Shown: piece by piece, positions 29,142-38,190 of the stretch
How the letters are laid out: each line of letters begins with the position of its first letter
How positions within the stretch are numbered: position 1 is the first letter of the stretch
DNA from: Mixta sp. Marseille-Q2659
Lineage (GTDB): Bacteria > Pseudomonadota > Gammaproteobacteria > Enterobacterales > Enterobacteriaceae
Assembly: GCF_940807255.1 (NCBI RefSeq)
Contig: NZ_CALNWY010000024.1
Coordinates: forward strand, 1-62,479
Direction: 5' to 3'
Length of the DNA stretch: 62,479 nt
Position numbers and translations under genes: made by a program
Notes under the pieces: model-generated
The model's input: the letters and a program-made list of their open reading frames with translations, nothing else
What the model was told of the DNA's origin: nothing
Databases searched by the model: none

Positions 29142-29663
29142 TTAACTCATGTTCAGAATGCGCAAGGATTCCTGATTAAAAGCGGGCAGGTCTTCTGGCG
29201 TCCGGCTGGTCACCAGCTTGTCATTATCCACGACCACCTCTTTATCGTAGAAATCCGCACCGGCATTTTTCAGATCGATGGCGATGGCCTTTACGCAGGT
29301 CATTTTGCGGCCGCGCACGCCGTTAGCGCTAATCAGCAGCTGCGGGCCATGACAAATGGCAAAGATCGGCTTCCCGCTGGCGACAAACTCCTTAGTAAAT
29401 TGCACAAAGCGGTCATCGCCGCGCAGGCTATCTGGCGAATGACCGCCTGGTAGCAGCAGCGCATCAAATTCCGCCGGACTGACATGATCAATATCTTTAT
29501 CTATTTTTACCTGTGCCTTTCCCTGCTTACCCGTTACCGTTTTACCGGCTTCCATCTCGATGGTCACGACTTCATGGCCCGCTTTGGTATAGGCTTCAGC
29601 AGGGGAGGTAAATTCAGAGTCTTCAAATTCATCGGTAATCAGTACCGCTATCTTCTTGCTCAT
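29142..29663 (-). CDS. yhbO: YhbO, DJ-1/PfpI family protein
   Basis: A 173-residue PfpI/DJ-1 superfamily protein. Nucleophile Cys104 and His105 lie in FAICHGPQLL, with the elbow strand upstream, and LLPGGHSPDSLRGDDRF is the family signature. E. coli YhbO has been reported as a protein/nucleotide deglycase and protects against several stresses; that activity is debated. It is divergent from yraR. Confidence 0.94.
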   Translation of the reverse strand: MSKKIAVLITDEFEDSEFTSPAEAYTKAGHEVVTIEMEAGKTVTGKQGKAQVKIDKDIDHVSPAEFDALLLPGGHSPDSLRGDDRFVQFTKEFVASGKPIFAICHGPQLLISANGVRGRKMTCVKAIAIDLKNAGADFYDKEVVVDNDKLVTSRTPEDLPAFNQESLRILNMS

Positions 29664-29818
29664 CTTTATCCTCCTGTTTATATGGAACTACCGGTTAAGC
29701 CTGGTTGAGTATGCTGAAAAATCAAATCCTCACTGGAGACATCTCTGCTAATCTCACTGATAACAGGTAGTTAATCGTAAAGGCGCAGGCTGTCGTCAGC
29801 CGCTTATCGGAGGAGAAG

Positions 29819-30466
29819 ATGAGTCGGATATTATTAACCGGAGCCAGTGGCCTGGTGGGAAATCATCTGCTGCGACTGCTGATTGCCGAACCGCGTGTTA
29901 GCGAAATTATCGCGCCTACGCGCCGCCCTCTGCCGCCGATGAAGAAAGTGATCAATCCTGTTGAGGCCGATCTGACGGATGTACTGCGTCCGCTCCAGCA
30001 ACCGGTTGATATTGTTTTCTGCTGCCTGGGCACCACGCGCAAACTGGCGGGCAGCAAAGCGGCTTTTCTGCATGTGGACTATACGCTGGTTATTGACAGC
30101 GCCATTGCCGGTCAGCGGCTGGGGGCAAAACATATGCTGGCGGTCAGCGCGCATGGTGCCAGCGTTAACTCTCCCTTCTTCTATCATCGGGTAAAAGGGG
30201 AGATGGAGCGGGCGCTGCGCCAGCAAAACTGGCCGCGTTTAACGCTGATTCGGCCTTCGCTGCTGTTAGGCGATCGTCAGCAGCCGCGACCGGGCGAGGC
30301 TTTCCTGGCACCGTTATTTAAACTGCTGCCCGGCAACTGGCGTGCGGTAACGGCAAAAGATGTGGCCGCCGCGCTGATGCGGGAAGCCTTTTCGCCTGGC
30401 CGCAATGATGTCACCATTATTGAATCAGCAGCCATTTCGCGCCATCGGTTAACAACGCGCGAATAA
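29819..30466 (+). CDS. yraR: NAD(P)-binding oxidoreductase YraR
   Basis: A 215-residue atypical short-chain dehydrogenase with an N-terminal dinucleotide-binding motif GASGLVGNHLL (8-18) and the FCCLGTTRKLAGSKAAF segment. SAHGAS followed by FYHRVKGEME resembles the S...YxxxK arrangement. It corresponds to E. coli YraR; the substrate is unknown. The start follows CGGAGGAG. It is upstream of yraQ in the same direction. Confidence 0.9.
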   Translation: MSRILLTGASGLVGNHLLRLLIAEPRVSEIIAPTRRPLPPMKKVINPVEADLTDVLRPLQQPVDIVFCCLGTTRKLAGSKAAFLHVDYTLVIDSAIAGQRLGAKHMLAVSAHGASVNSPFFYHRVKGEMERALRQQNWPRLTLIRPSLLLGDRQQPRPGEAFLAPLFKLLPGNWRAVTAKDVAAALMREAFSPGRNDVTIIESAAISRHRLTTRE

Positions 30467-30567
30467 AATCTAATCTGCATCAATTTCTTTAACAGTAAGC
30501 CGATATACTATTCAACCCTTTCGTCGGCGCAGGCCGATACGTTATTCAGGTTGAATACGGATCTACT

Positions 30568-31602
30568 ATGTCTATCTCTTCTCTCACCGCCGCGCCCGCT
30601 GTGCGCTGGTGGAAACCTTTACTGTTCCTCGCTGTAGTCGTTATTGGTCTGTGGTTAGTCAAATGGCAGCCTTACTACGGTAAAGCGCTGTTGGCTGCGG
30701 AAACGCATAATATCGGTCATTCGCTATTAGCGGACGTACAGGATCATCCCTTACAGGCTGCCTGGCGCTATGCGCAGATCTATTTTCTTGCCGTCTGGAA
30801 AGCCGCCGTGCTGGGCATTATTCTGGGATCGCTGATCCAAGTGCTGATCCCGCGTCGTTGGCTGATTACGCTGTTTGGCAAAGGGCGTTTTTCCGGCCCG
30901 TTGCTGGCCGCCATTTTCTCACTGCCGGGCATGATGTGTACCTGCTGCGCGGCGCCGGTTGCGGTTGGCATGCGCAAATGTTCCGTTCCGGCCAGCAGCA
31001 CGCTGGCATTCTGGCTGGGTAATCCGCTGTTAAATCCGGCGACGCTGATTTTTATGGGCTTTGTGCTTGGCTGGCAGTTCAGCGCGATACGTTTGGTGGT
31101 GGGGCTGGTAACGGTTTTCAGCGTGGCATTTGCCGTCCAGAAGATCACATCAGATGAGATAATTCGCCTGTTACCGGAGCCGTTACCGGTAGACGAGCGA
31201 TCTTTCCTGCAACGTTGGGCTGTTTCGCTGTGGAGCCTGTTCTGGCAGACGGTGCCGGTTTACTTACTGGCGGTGCTGGCCCTGGGCGCGGCGCAGGTCT
31301 GGCTGTTTCCACATACGCAAGGGGTGGTTGATAATTCTGTCTGGTGGATTGTGGCGATGGCCGTGGCTGGCGCGCTGTTCGTGATCCCAACCGCAGCGGA
31401 AATTCCCATTGTGCAAACCATGATGCTGGCTGGCATGGGAATCGCGCCAGCGCTGGCGCTGCTGATTACGCTACCGGCCTTAAGCGTGCCATCGCTGATT
31501 ATGCTGCGCCGGGTTTTTCCGGCAAAAGCGCTTTGGCTAACGTTGGGGCTGGTTATTCTGTGCGGCATTCTGACCGGTACGCTGGCGCTGCTATGGCTAT
31601 AG
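30568..31602 (+). CDS. yraQ: Permease YraQ (DUF318/ArsP-like)
   Basis: A 344-residue polytopic inner-membrane protein with about eight helices. The conserved motif LPGMMCTCCAAPVAVGMRK (about 114-132) and a second GNPLLNPATL are diagnostic of the DUF318 permease family, which includes the organoarsenical permease ArsP. The substrate of YraQ is not known. The end is 1 bp from the convergent nrdG stop, with no terminator between, so transcripts probably overlap. Confidence 0.92.
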   Translation: MSISSLTAAPAVRWWKPLLFLAVVVIGLWLVKWQPYYGKALLAAETHNIGHSLLADVQDHPLQAAWRYAQIYFLAVWKAAVLGIILGSLIQVLIPRRWLITLFGKGRFSGPLLAAIFSLPGMMCTCCAAPVAVGMRKCSVPASSTLAFWLGNPLLNPATLIFMGFVLGWQFSAIRLVVGLVTVFSVAFAVQKITSDEIIRLLPEPLPVDERSFLQRWAVSLWSLFWQTVPVYLLAVLALGAAQVWLFPHTQGVVDNSVWWIVAMAVAGALFVIPTAAEIPIVQTMMLAGMGIAPALALLITLPALSVPSLIMLRRVFPAKALWLTLGLVILCGILTGTLALLWL

Positions 31603-31603
31603 C

Positions 31604-32068
31604 TCAGCGCAAGTAGTGAATCACCTGATTACTGCTCCCGCGCCATACCAGCGCGGGATCTTTTAATTCCCTAATAAACTTCCCGTCTACCAGCACATCC
31701 AGTTCGGCAACCACCTTACGCTGCGCTGCACTCAGCTCCGCCAGCGTATAGCCGGTCCACAACCAAATATCTTTACCGGGGCAGCTGCGGCGCACGCGGC
31801 GCACCAGGCGCAGCACATCCGGCACATTGGCCGGATGCAGCGGATCGCCGCCGGAAAGGGATAAGCCCTGACGCGGAATACGGCGATCGTTCAGATCGCC
31901 GATCAGCTGTTCTTCCATCTCAATGGTAAAAGGAAGGCCGGAGTTAAGCCGCCAGGTACGCTGGTTATAGCAGCCCGGACATTCATGCTCACAGCCTGCG
32001 ACAAACAACGTACAGCGCGTGCCGGGCCCGTTAACCACATCGATGGGGTAGTACTGATGGATATTCAC
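31604..32068 (-). CDS. nrdG: Anaerobic ribonucleotide reductase-activating protein NrdG
   Basis: Radical SAM enzyme of 154 residues that generates the glycyl radical on NrdD. The CX3CX2C cluster motif is C26EHEC30PGC33. LSGGDPLHPANV is the SAM-binding GGDP-type motif. The start overlaps the nrdD stop by 4 bp, giving translational coupling. Confidence 0.97.
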   Translation of the reverse strand: MNIHQYYPIDVVNGPGTRCTLFVAGCEHECPGCYNQRTWRLNSGLPFTIEMEEQLIGDLNDRRIPRQGLSLSGGDPLHPANVPDVLRLVRRVRRSCPGKDIWLWTGYTLAELSAAQRKVVAELDVLVDGKFIRELKDPALVWRGSSNQVIHYLR

Positions 32069-34188
32069 AGGTGTTTGACCCGCCGTTTCACCTCTTCCTG
32101 TTTCCCGGCGTTAAAGGGCCGCGCGTCCGGGCTGCCCAAATAGCCGCAGACGCGGCGCGTTACGGAAACGCGGGCCGGATCGTGGTTGCCGCATGCCGGG
32201 CAGGTAAAGCCTTTGCTGGTGCAGTCGAACTCGCCGGTAAAGCCGCATTCGTAGCACTCATCAATCGGCGTATTGGTGCCGTAATAGGGGACGAGGTTAT
32301 AGCTGTAATCCCAAACATCCTCCAGCGCCTTCAGGTTGTGCTGGAGATTTGGATACTCGCCGTAACAGATAAAGCCACCGTTAGCGATGGGCGGATAAAC
32401 CGCTTCAAAATCAAGCTTATCGTAAGGATTCACCTTCTTCTCCACATCCAGGTGGAAGCTGTTGGTGTAATAACCTTTATCCGTTACGCCTTTCACCTGG
32501 CCGAACTCGGCGGCATCGAGGCGGCAGAAGCGATCGCAGAGGTTTTCGCTGGGCGTGCTGTACAGGCTAAAGCCGTAGCCGGTTTCCTCTTTCCAGGCAT
32601 CAACCGCTTCGCGCAGTCGGGTAACGATAGCGACCGCTTTCGCACGCAGCGCTTCGTCATCGTACAGGTGGGTTTCGCCGCCGCTCAGAGCATTGATGGT
32701 TTCATGCAGGCCGATATAGCCAAGCGAAATTGAGGCGCGGCCATGCTTAAAGATCTCAGCCACGTTATCATCGGCGTTAAGCCGCACGCCGCAGGCACCT
32801 TCCATATAGAGAATCGGCGCCACACGCGCTTTGGTATGCTCCAGGCGGGCGATACGCGTCATCAGCGCTTTCTTCGCGATCTGCAAACGCTCGTCCAGCA
32901 GCTGCCAGAAACGGGCTTCGTCACCTTTCGCCTCCAGCGCAATGCGCGGCAGGTTAAGGCTGATTACGCCAATATTGTTGCGGCCATCATGAATCTGCTC
33001 GCCGTTCTCCTCATAGACGCCGAGGAAACTGCGGCAGCCCATTGGGGTTTTAAACGAGCCGGTCACTTCAACAACACGATCGTAATTAAGAATATCGGGA
33101 TACATACGCTTGCTGGCGCACTCCAGCGCCAGCTGTTTAATATCGTAATTGACATCGCCGGGACGACGGTTCAGCCCCTCGCGAATGGCGAAGACCAGCT
33201 TAGGGAACACGGCGGTTTTACGATTTTTACCCAGACCGGCGATGCGGTTGCGCAGGATAGATTGCTGGATCAGGCGCGCCGCCCAGCTGGTGCCCAGACC
33301 GAAGCCGAAAGTCACAAATGGCGTCTGCCCGTTGGCGGTGTGCAGCGTATTGACCTCATATTCCAGCGACTGGAAAGCGTCGAAACACTCTTTTTCCGTG
33401 CGTTCACGGGCGTAGCGTTCGCTTTCGCCAATCTGCCATTCACGCGCAACCGCCAGATGTTTTTCATAACTGGCTTCAACAAACGGCGCCAGAATTTCAT
33501 CAATGCGGTTAATGGTGGTACCGCCGTAAATATGGCTGGCGACCTGCGCGATAATTTGCGCGGTGACAGCCGTGGCGGTCGCGATAGATTTAGGCGGCTC
33601 GATTTCGGCATTGCCCATTTTGAAGCCGTTGGTCAGCATGCCTTTCAGATCGATCAGCATGCAGTTAAACATAGGGAAGAAAGGTGAATAGTCGAGATCG
33701 TGATAGTGAATTTCACCGCGCTGGTGCGCCAGCACCACGTCACGCGGCAGCATATGCTGCTGGGCATAATGTTTAGCCACAATGCCCGCCAGCAGATCGC
33801 GCTGAGTCGGGATCACCTTGCTGTCTTTATTGGCGTTTTCATGCAGCAGAGCGGGATCGGTTTGTTCTACCAGGCCGCGGATGGCTTTGCTGAGTTTGCC
33901 GCGCTGCTCGCGCGCCTGATCGCGATCGTGACGGTACTCAATATACTGACGCGCCAGCTGTGGATAGCGGCCCGCCATAAGTAAATTTTCTACTTCCTGC
34001 TGGATCTCGTGAATATCAACCCGCTCGCAGCTGCACATCTTATCGCTGACCTGCTGCGCGACTTCTGCGCAATACGCGTCATCTTCAATCTGAGCGGCGC
34101 GGGCTGCGGCGCGAATGGCCTCTGCGATGCGCTGTTGATCAAAGGCTACCTGACAGCCGTCTCGTTTTACTACCGTCGTTGTCACCAC
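32065..34188 (-). CDS. nrdD: Anaerobic ribonucleoside-triphosphate reductase NrdD
   Basis: Class III ribonucleotide reductase of 707 residues that makes dNTPs without oxygen. The N-terminal ATP-cone (about 1-95) begins VVKRDGCQVAFDQQRIAEAI. The catalytic barrel follows, then the C-terminal zinc site CYECGFTGEF...CPACG and the glycyl-radical loop RRVCGYLGS, with the radical Gly after VC. It is the first gene of nrdDG and is preceded by candidate NrdR boxes and an FNR-like site. Confidence 0.98.
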   Translation of the reverse strand: MVTTTVVKRDGCQVAFDQQRIAEAIRAAARAAQIEDDAYCAEVAQQVSDKMCSCERVDIHEIQQEVENLLMAGRYPQLARQYIEYRHDRDQAREQRGKLSKAIRGLVEQTDPALLHENANKDSKVIPTQRDLLAGIVAKHYAQQHMLPRDVVLAHQRGEIHYHDLDYSPFFPMFNCMLIDLKGMLTNGFKMGNAEIEPPKSIATATAVTAQIIAQVASHIYGGTTINRIDEILAPFVEASYEKHLAVAREWQIGESERYARERTEKECFDAFQSLEYEVNTLHTANGQTPFVTFGFGLGTSWAARLIQQSILRNRIAGLGKNRKTAVFPKLVFAIREGLNRRPGDVNYDIKQLALECASKRMYPDILNYDRVVEVTGSFKTPMGCRSFLGVYEENGEQIHDGRNNIGVISLNLPRIALEAKGDEARFWQLLDERLQIAKKALMTRIARLEHTKARVAPILYMEGACGVRLNADDNVAEIFKHGRASISLGYIGLHETINALSGGETHLYDDEALRAKAVAIVTRLREAVDAWKEETGYGFSLYSTPSENLCDRFCRLDAAEFGQVKGVTDKGYYTNSFHLDVEKKVNPYDKLDFEAVYPPIANGGFICYGEYPNLQHNLKALEDVWDYSYNLVPYYGTNTPIDECYECGFTGEFDCTSKGFTCPACGNHDPARVSVTRRVCGYLGSPDARPFNAGKQEEVKRRVKHL

Positions 34189-34206
34189 CGGTCTCCTTTA
34201 GCGTGA

Positions 34207-34254
34207 TTACTATATGTAGGATTGGTGATGAATAGTAAACGCTATATATGGGGT
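34207..34254 (-). promoter_or_regulatory. Paired NrdR boxes upstream of nrdD
   Basis: Two boxes resembling the NrdR consensus (ACACTATATATAGTGT) are centred on CTATATGTAG (34210-34219) and CTATATATGG (34242-34251). Their centres are 32 bp apart, about three helical turns, as found at E. coli nrd promoters. They lie 20-65 bp upstream of the nrdD start, so NrdR repression in the presence of dATP is expected. Confidence 0.65.
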
Positions 34255-34280
34255 TTTCGCTCTATATAACCGTGCTTTTC

Positions 34281-34294
34281 TTGATGCAGAACAA
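34281..34294 (-). promoter_or_regulatory. FNR-like site upstream of nrdD
   Basis: TTGATGCAGAACAA matches TTGAT-N4-ATCAA at 9 of 10 positions, about 95-105 bp from the nrdD start. FNR activation of nrdDG is known in E. coli. The rest of 34295-34660 shows no gene. Confidence 0.5.
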
Positions 34295-34660
34295 GGATCG
34301 CCGACGGTGGATGAAATCTTAAACGGACAGAAACCACCAAGAGAATAAGGTTATTTTTAATACAGGAAAAGTCTGGAAAAATGAGACGAGGCAGCCGGGT
34401 AATAGCGCAAAACAGGCTAACAGATTGATTTATTTTGCAGGAAAGCAGGGGGCGCAACAGCGGATTTTTGCTGGGCAGAAAGCCAGAAAATAGCCGCTGG
34501 TGTGAGAAAATCGTTGCTAAAAATAGTACCAGGCCGCTATCAGGTTGATGCTAAAACTTGCCATTTCAGTGCCGTAAGCCTGGCACCAAATTGAGCATCC
34601 GATTAATGGCGAACCGGCAGCGGGCGGCGACACATTTAACGTTAAATTTATCGTTGGCCT

Positions 34661-35788
34661 TTACTGCGCGGTACCGATTTCCATGCTTAACAAATCTAAC
34701 GCCATCAGCAGACCGTAGCGTGCCAGCCCAGGATCATCGGGCAGCGCCAGTAACGTATCCGCCATCGGCGCCAGCGGATCGGCGGGTGCCGCCAGGGCAA
34801 TCACCGGCACGCCTTTCGTGCGCGCCTGAAGCGTGGCGCTTTGCAAACCGGCCGCCGACTTATCGGCAGAAATTACCAGTAGCACCTGATCCCCGTTCAG
34901 CATCGCCGCATTCATCCCGATCAGCGCCAGCTCCTGGCTCAGGGTGGTCGTTATGCCCAGCGCCATCAGCTGGTGTTGCACCTGTAAACCATATAGCGCA
35001 TCGTTGCCGCCGGCGGTAAAAATGGCGACGCCGCGCGCCTGTTGCAGCAGCGTCGCGGCCCGCGCATAGCTGGCAGGCTGATTCTGCTGAAGCTGCTGGC
35101 GCAACGCCTGTTCGACACCGCTCAACCGCTGTTGCCAGGTCGCTGGCAACGAACTGGCGGCAGGCGTAGTCATATAGGGCGAGTAGCTGGCGGAGGCCTG
35201 CGCCAGCTTCATACGCAGATCGCGAATATCCTCGCAGCCGACCGATTTGGCGAAGCGGGTAATGGTGGCGGGACTGACGCCTGCCTGGCTGGCAAGCTGT
35301 TCGATGGTGGCCGACGCAGCGAAATTAACATCCGCCAGAACGGTCTGCGCGACGCGCGCTTCCTGTTGGCTGAGTTCATTCAGCCGCTTGCGGATTTGAA
35401 ACAGAATATCGCCAAAATCCTCGCGTCCGATGGAGCGGGCAAAGCGTTTCAGCATTTCCGGCGCGACGCCCGCTTTGGCCGCCAGCTTCTCCAGCGCGGA
35501 GGTATCGGCATAGTCCATATCACCATTAACGGCGGGCGCGACCGCATGTTCATCATCAGCAGGCTGATTGAGTTTGCGCAGCTGCTGCATAAAATCATTC
35601 AAATCTTCACATCCTACCGATTGGGCAAATGCGGAGAGTGTTGCTGCGCTAACGCCCGCCCGCTGCGCCAGCTGCTCAAGCGTGGCGCCGCTGGAGAAGC
35701 GTAAATTTTCCAGAACGAAGCGCGCCACATGCGATTCCTGCGGCGGCAGGTAACTCAGGCTATTTTGCAGTTGCCAGACTAAATCCAT
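34661..35788 (-). CDS. MurR/RpiR-type transcriptional regulator with three HTH-like segments and a SIS domain
   Basis: A 375-residue regulator, roughly 90 residues longer than a usual RpiR protein. The C-terminal SIS sugar-phosphate-binding domain spans about 225-375 (VAIFTAGGNDALYGLQVQHQ). Ahead of it are three related HTH_6-type segments: residues ~8-72 (LEQLAQRAGVSAATLSAFA), ~95-140 (LEKLAAKAGVAPEMLKRFA) and ~140-203 (IEQLASQAGVSPATITRFA). Each is followed by SVGCEDL-, SIGREDF- or SVGCEDI-like residues. The first and third are complete; the second lacks the N-terminal helix. It is divergent from the PTS operon, so it most likely controls it, through two identical palindromes in between. 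No gene symbol is justified. Confidence 0.85.
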   Translation of the reverse strand: MDLVWQLQNSLSYLPPQESHVARFVLENLRFSSGATLEQLAQRAGVSAATLSAFAQSVGCEDLNDFMQQLRKLNQPADDEHAVAPAVNGDMDYADTSALEKLAAKAGVAPEMLKRFARSIGREDFGDILFQIRKRLNELSQQEARVAQTVLADVNFAASATIEQLASQAGVSPATITRFAKSVGCEDIRDLRMKLAQASASYSPYMTTPAASSLPATWQQRLSGVEQALRQQLQQNQPASYARAATLLQQARGVAIFTAGGNDALYGLQVQHQLMALGITTTLSQELALIGMNAAMLNGDQVLLVISADKSAAGLQSATLQARTKGVPVIALAAPADPLAPMADTLLALPDDPGLARYGLLMALDLLSMEIGTAQ

Positions 35789-35840
35789 CGTTAACAGGCT
35801 CCTCCAGTGTGCTTACAGCATCATAGCTGCCATCTTGCCA

Positions 35841-35855
35841 TGAAAATGATTTTCA
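35841..35855. promoter_or_regulatory. Candidate operator 1 (15-bp palindrome)
   Basis: TGAAAATGATTTTCA: arms TGAAAAT and ATTTTCA around one base. It lies about 53 bp upstream of the divergent regulator start and is repeated 131 bp away on the PTS side. The flanking A (ATGAAAAT) is also shared. Binding by the adjacent RpiR-type protein is inferred. Confidence 0.6.
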
Positions 35856-35971
35856 GGTGTGGTTTTTTAGATTAGAAAGATAGTCATTGTGCTTAAGCTA
35901 TTGTATTTAAATTACTATTTTCTGATTTGATATTTTTCCACTTATGCTAAACGCTAACGCGATCACATCTA

Positions 35972-35986
35972 TGAAAATTATTTTCA
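35972..35986. promoter_or_regulatory. Candidate operator 2 (15-bp palindrome)
   Basis: TGAAAATTATTTTCA has the same arms as operator 1, differs only in the central base, and extends to ATGAAAATTATTTTCAT. It lies 131 bp upstream of the PTS IIB start. Paired sites could support repression by looping. The 35789-36117 gap is AT-rich and carries no other gene. Confidence 0.6.
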
Positions 35987-36117
35987 TAAAGTTTTTTATT
36001 TAACTCTTTTTATATCAATACTTTAACAAAACCAGACGAAAAAACGATGACCTGAGGGTATTTACAGCGCTAATCCTCTCTGGCTTATAGTTGAGCCAAC
36101 CAGAAAGGAGAAAGCCT

Positions 36118-36423
36118 ATGAATATCGTTCTTTGCTGTGCGGCGGGCATGTCTACCAGCATGCTGGTGGCAAAAATGAAAACCGAAGCGCAAAAACGTCA
36201 GCTGGCGGTCCAGATCGACGCCGTTCCGGTGGCGGAATTTGAGCGCATTATCGACGCGGCAGATGTCGTGCTGTTAGGGCCGCAGGTGCAGTTTGAAGCG
36301 GCGCGCCTGACCGCCATTGCTTCTCCGCTGGGCAAGCCGGTTGCGGTGATCGATATGATGGATTACGGCACGATGCGCGGCGATAAAGTGCTGGATAAAG
36401 CGCTGGCGCTGATGCCGTCCTGA
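36118..36423 (+). CDS. PTS lactose/cellobiose-type IIB component
   Basis: A 101-residue cytoplasmic EIIB that passes phosphate from IIA to the incoming sugar. The catalytic Cys7 precedes AAGMSTSMLVAKM, the signature of the lactose/chitobiose (Lac) IIB family. Fold segments LLGPQVQFE and VIDMMDYGTMRGDKVL fit ChbB/CelA. The start ATG at 36118 has AAGGAG 8 nt upstream. It heads an operon with IIA, a GH4 hydrolase and IIC. A beta-glucoside or cellobiose substrate is inferred. Confidence 0.9.
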   Translation: MNIVLCCAAGMSTSMLVAKMKTEAQKRQLAVQIDAVPVAEFERIIDAADVVLLGPQVQFEAARLTAIASPLGKPVAVIDMMDYGTMRGDKVLDKALALMPS

Positions 36424-36524
36424 TCACTCCGGCGTTTCGCCGACCTTTTCACTGACCAACGAAGCAAACGCGCCGCAGTGGCGCGCGGCTTCCTGCACGC
36501 TGAATTCAGCGCGGGAGAAACAGG

Positions 36525-36851
36525 ATGGAACAGGAAAATATCATTATGGAGCTGCTGGTTCACGCCGGTAGCGGACGCAGCCATGCGCTTCTGGCGCTCA
36601 GGCACGCCAGGGAAGGCGATTTCGATGCGGCAGAGTGCGCCTTAAAGGCTGCCGCCCAGGCCATCAGCGCGGCGCATCAGTCACAAACCGCATTGATTAG
36701 CCTCGATGAAGGCAGCGGCAAGCTGCCGGTGACGCTGATCGTGGTTCACGCTCAGGATCACTTAATGAACGCCATGCTTATTCAGGATCTGGCGACCGAT
36801 ATGATCGCGCTTTATCAGCGTTTACCTCAGTGCGGAGAACATTATGCTTAA
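36525..36851 (+). CDS. PTS lactose/cellobiose-type IIA component
   Basis: A 108-residue all-helical EIIA of the Lac family (pfam PTS_IIA). The phosphorylated His is probably His75 in VVHAQDHLMNAMLIQDLA, the motif seen in LacF and ChbA. The N-terminal helix ENIIMELLVHAGSGRSHALLALRHAREGDFDAA is likewise typical. GGGAG lies 7 nt before the start. It overlaps the GH4 gene by 8 bp. The 101-bp spacer after IIB contains nothing else I can identify. Confidence 0.88.
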   Translation: MEQENIIMELLVHAGSGRSHALLALRHAREGDFDAAECALKAAAQAISAAHQSQTALISLDEGSGKLPVTLIVVHAQDHLMNAMLIQDLATDMIALYQRLPQCGEHYA

Positions 36852-38145
36852 GATCGCAGTGATTGGCGGCGGCAGCAGCTACACGCCGGAGTTAATGGAA
36901 GGCATCATCCAGCATTATCAGCAGGTGCCGGTCACAGAGCTGGCGCTGATGGATGTGGAAGCGGGGCGGCAAAAAGTGGAGATTATCGCCGCGCTTACGC
37001 GCCGGATGTTAAAGCGTCACGGGCTGGAGCAGGTAAAAGTCAGTGTTCACTTTGCGCTGGATAGTGCGATTGAAGGCGCCGCCTTTGTCCTGACTCAGCT
37101 ACGCGTCGGTCAGCTGGCGGCGCGCGCGGCGGATGAGCGGCTTGGCCTGAAATATCACATGCTGGGGCAGGAAACCACCGGCGTTGGCGGCTTTGCCAAG
37201 GCGCTACGCACCATTCCGGTCATGCTGGAGGTGGCGCGCAAGGTCGAGGCGCTGGCGCCGGAAGCGTTCATCATCAATTTCACTAATCCGGCCGGCATCG
37301 TGACCGAAGCCGTATCGCGCTACAGCAAGGCGAAAATCATCGGACTCTGCAATGTGCCGGTCACCATGCAGCATATGATCGCCGATATGCTGCAGGCACC
37401 TCATCATGACGTAAAGCTGCGCTTTGCCGGTCTGAACCATATGGTCTGGGTGCATCAGGTGATGCAGCAGGGCAAAGATGTCACCAGCAAGGTCATCGAT
37501 ATGCTCTGTGCAGGCCATGCGCTCTCCATGAACAATATTCAGGAAGTCCCCTGGCCGCCGACATTTCTGCGTGCGCTGAAGGCAATTCCCTGTCCCTATC
37601 ACCGCTATTTCTGGCAAACCCGCGCCATGCTGGCGGAAGAGATCGAGGCCTCTCAGGCGAAGGGCACGCGCGCAGAGCAGGTCATGAAAGTCGAAGCGGA
37701 GCTTTTTCAGCTCTATGCCGATCCGCAGCTCGATCGCAAACCGGAACAGCTGAACTTCCGTGGCGGCGCCTTTTATTCAGAGGTAGCGGTGGATTTGATC
37801 CGGGCGATTCACACCAACAGCGGACGCGAAATGGTGGTGAACTGCCGTAATAATGGCGCGATTCAGGGCCTGCCGGACGATGCAGTGGTCGAAACCAACT
37901 GTCTGGTGGATGCGCTGGGTGCGCATCCGCTGGCATTCGGTCGTCTGCCGCCAGCGATGAATGGCCTGACGCAGCAGGTTAAAGATTTTGAATGCCTGAC
38001 GATTGAGGCGGCGGTGCATGGCGATCGGCAAAGCGCGCTGTTGGCGCTGGTCACCAACCCGCTGATTGGCGATTTAAGCTCGGCGGACGATCTGCTGGCC
38101 GAGGTTCTGACACTTAATCATGCCTGGCTGCCGCAGTTTCACTAA
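36844..38145 (+). CDS. 6-phospho-beta-glucosidase, glycoside hydrolase family 4
   Basis: NAD+- and Mn2+-dependent GH4 hydrolase of 433 residues that cleaves phosphorylated disaccharides brought in by the PTS. The NAD site is [13 protein letters not shown] (8-20). [11 protein letters not shown] and GLCNVP supply the family active-site Asn and Cys metal ligand, and GLNHM the metal-binding His. The sequence resembles CelF/LicH 6-phospho-beta-glucosidases rather than alpha-specific MelA types. Its position between IIA and IIC fits a cellobiose/aryl-beta-glucoside utilisation operon. Confidence 0.9.
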   Translation: MLKIAVIGGGSSYTPELMEGIIQHYQQVPVTELALMDVEAGRQKVEIIAALTRRMLKRHGLEQVKVSVHFALDSAIEGAAFVLTQLRVGQLAARAADERLGLKYHMLGQETTGVGGFAKALRTIPVMLEVARKVEALAPEAFIINFTNPAGIVTEAVSRYSKAKIIGLCNVPVTMQHMIADMLQAPHHDVKLRFAGLNHMVWVHQVMQQGKDVTSKVIDMLCAGHALSMNNIQEVPWPPTFLRALKAIPCPYHRYFWQTRAMLAEEIEASQAKGTRAEQVMKVEAELFQLYADPQLDRKPEQLNFRGGAFYSEVAVDLIRAIHTNSGREMVVNCRNNGAIQGLPDDAVVETNCLVDALGAHPLAFGRLPPAMNGLTQQVKDFECLTIEAAVHGDRQSALLALVTNPLIGDLSSADDLLAEVLTLNHAWLPQFH

Positions 38146-38190
38146 GCGGACGCGCGGCGATCATCATCTCGTGATACGGGAGAAGCAACT

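Noticed and set aside
32743..33687. 314-codon ORF antisense to nrdD
   Set aside because: Shadow of nrdD with no recognisable domain or ribosome-binding site.
35841..35986. Fur boxes, because of the TGAAAAT...ATTTTCA arms
   Set aside because: The motif lacks the GATAATGATAATCATTATC pattern of hexamer repeats; two equal palindromes beside a divergent RpiR-type gene fit a local operator better.
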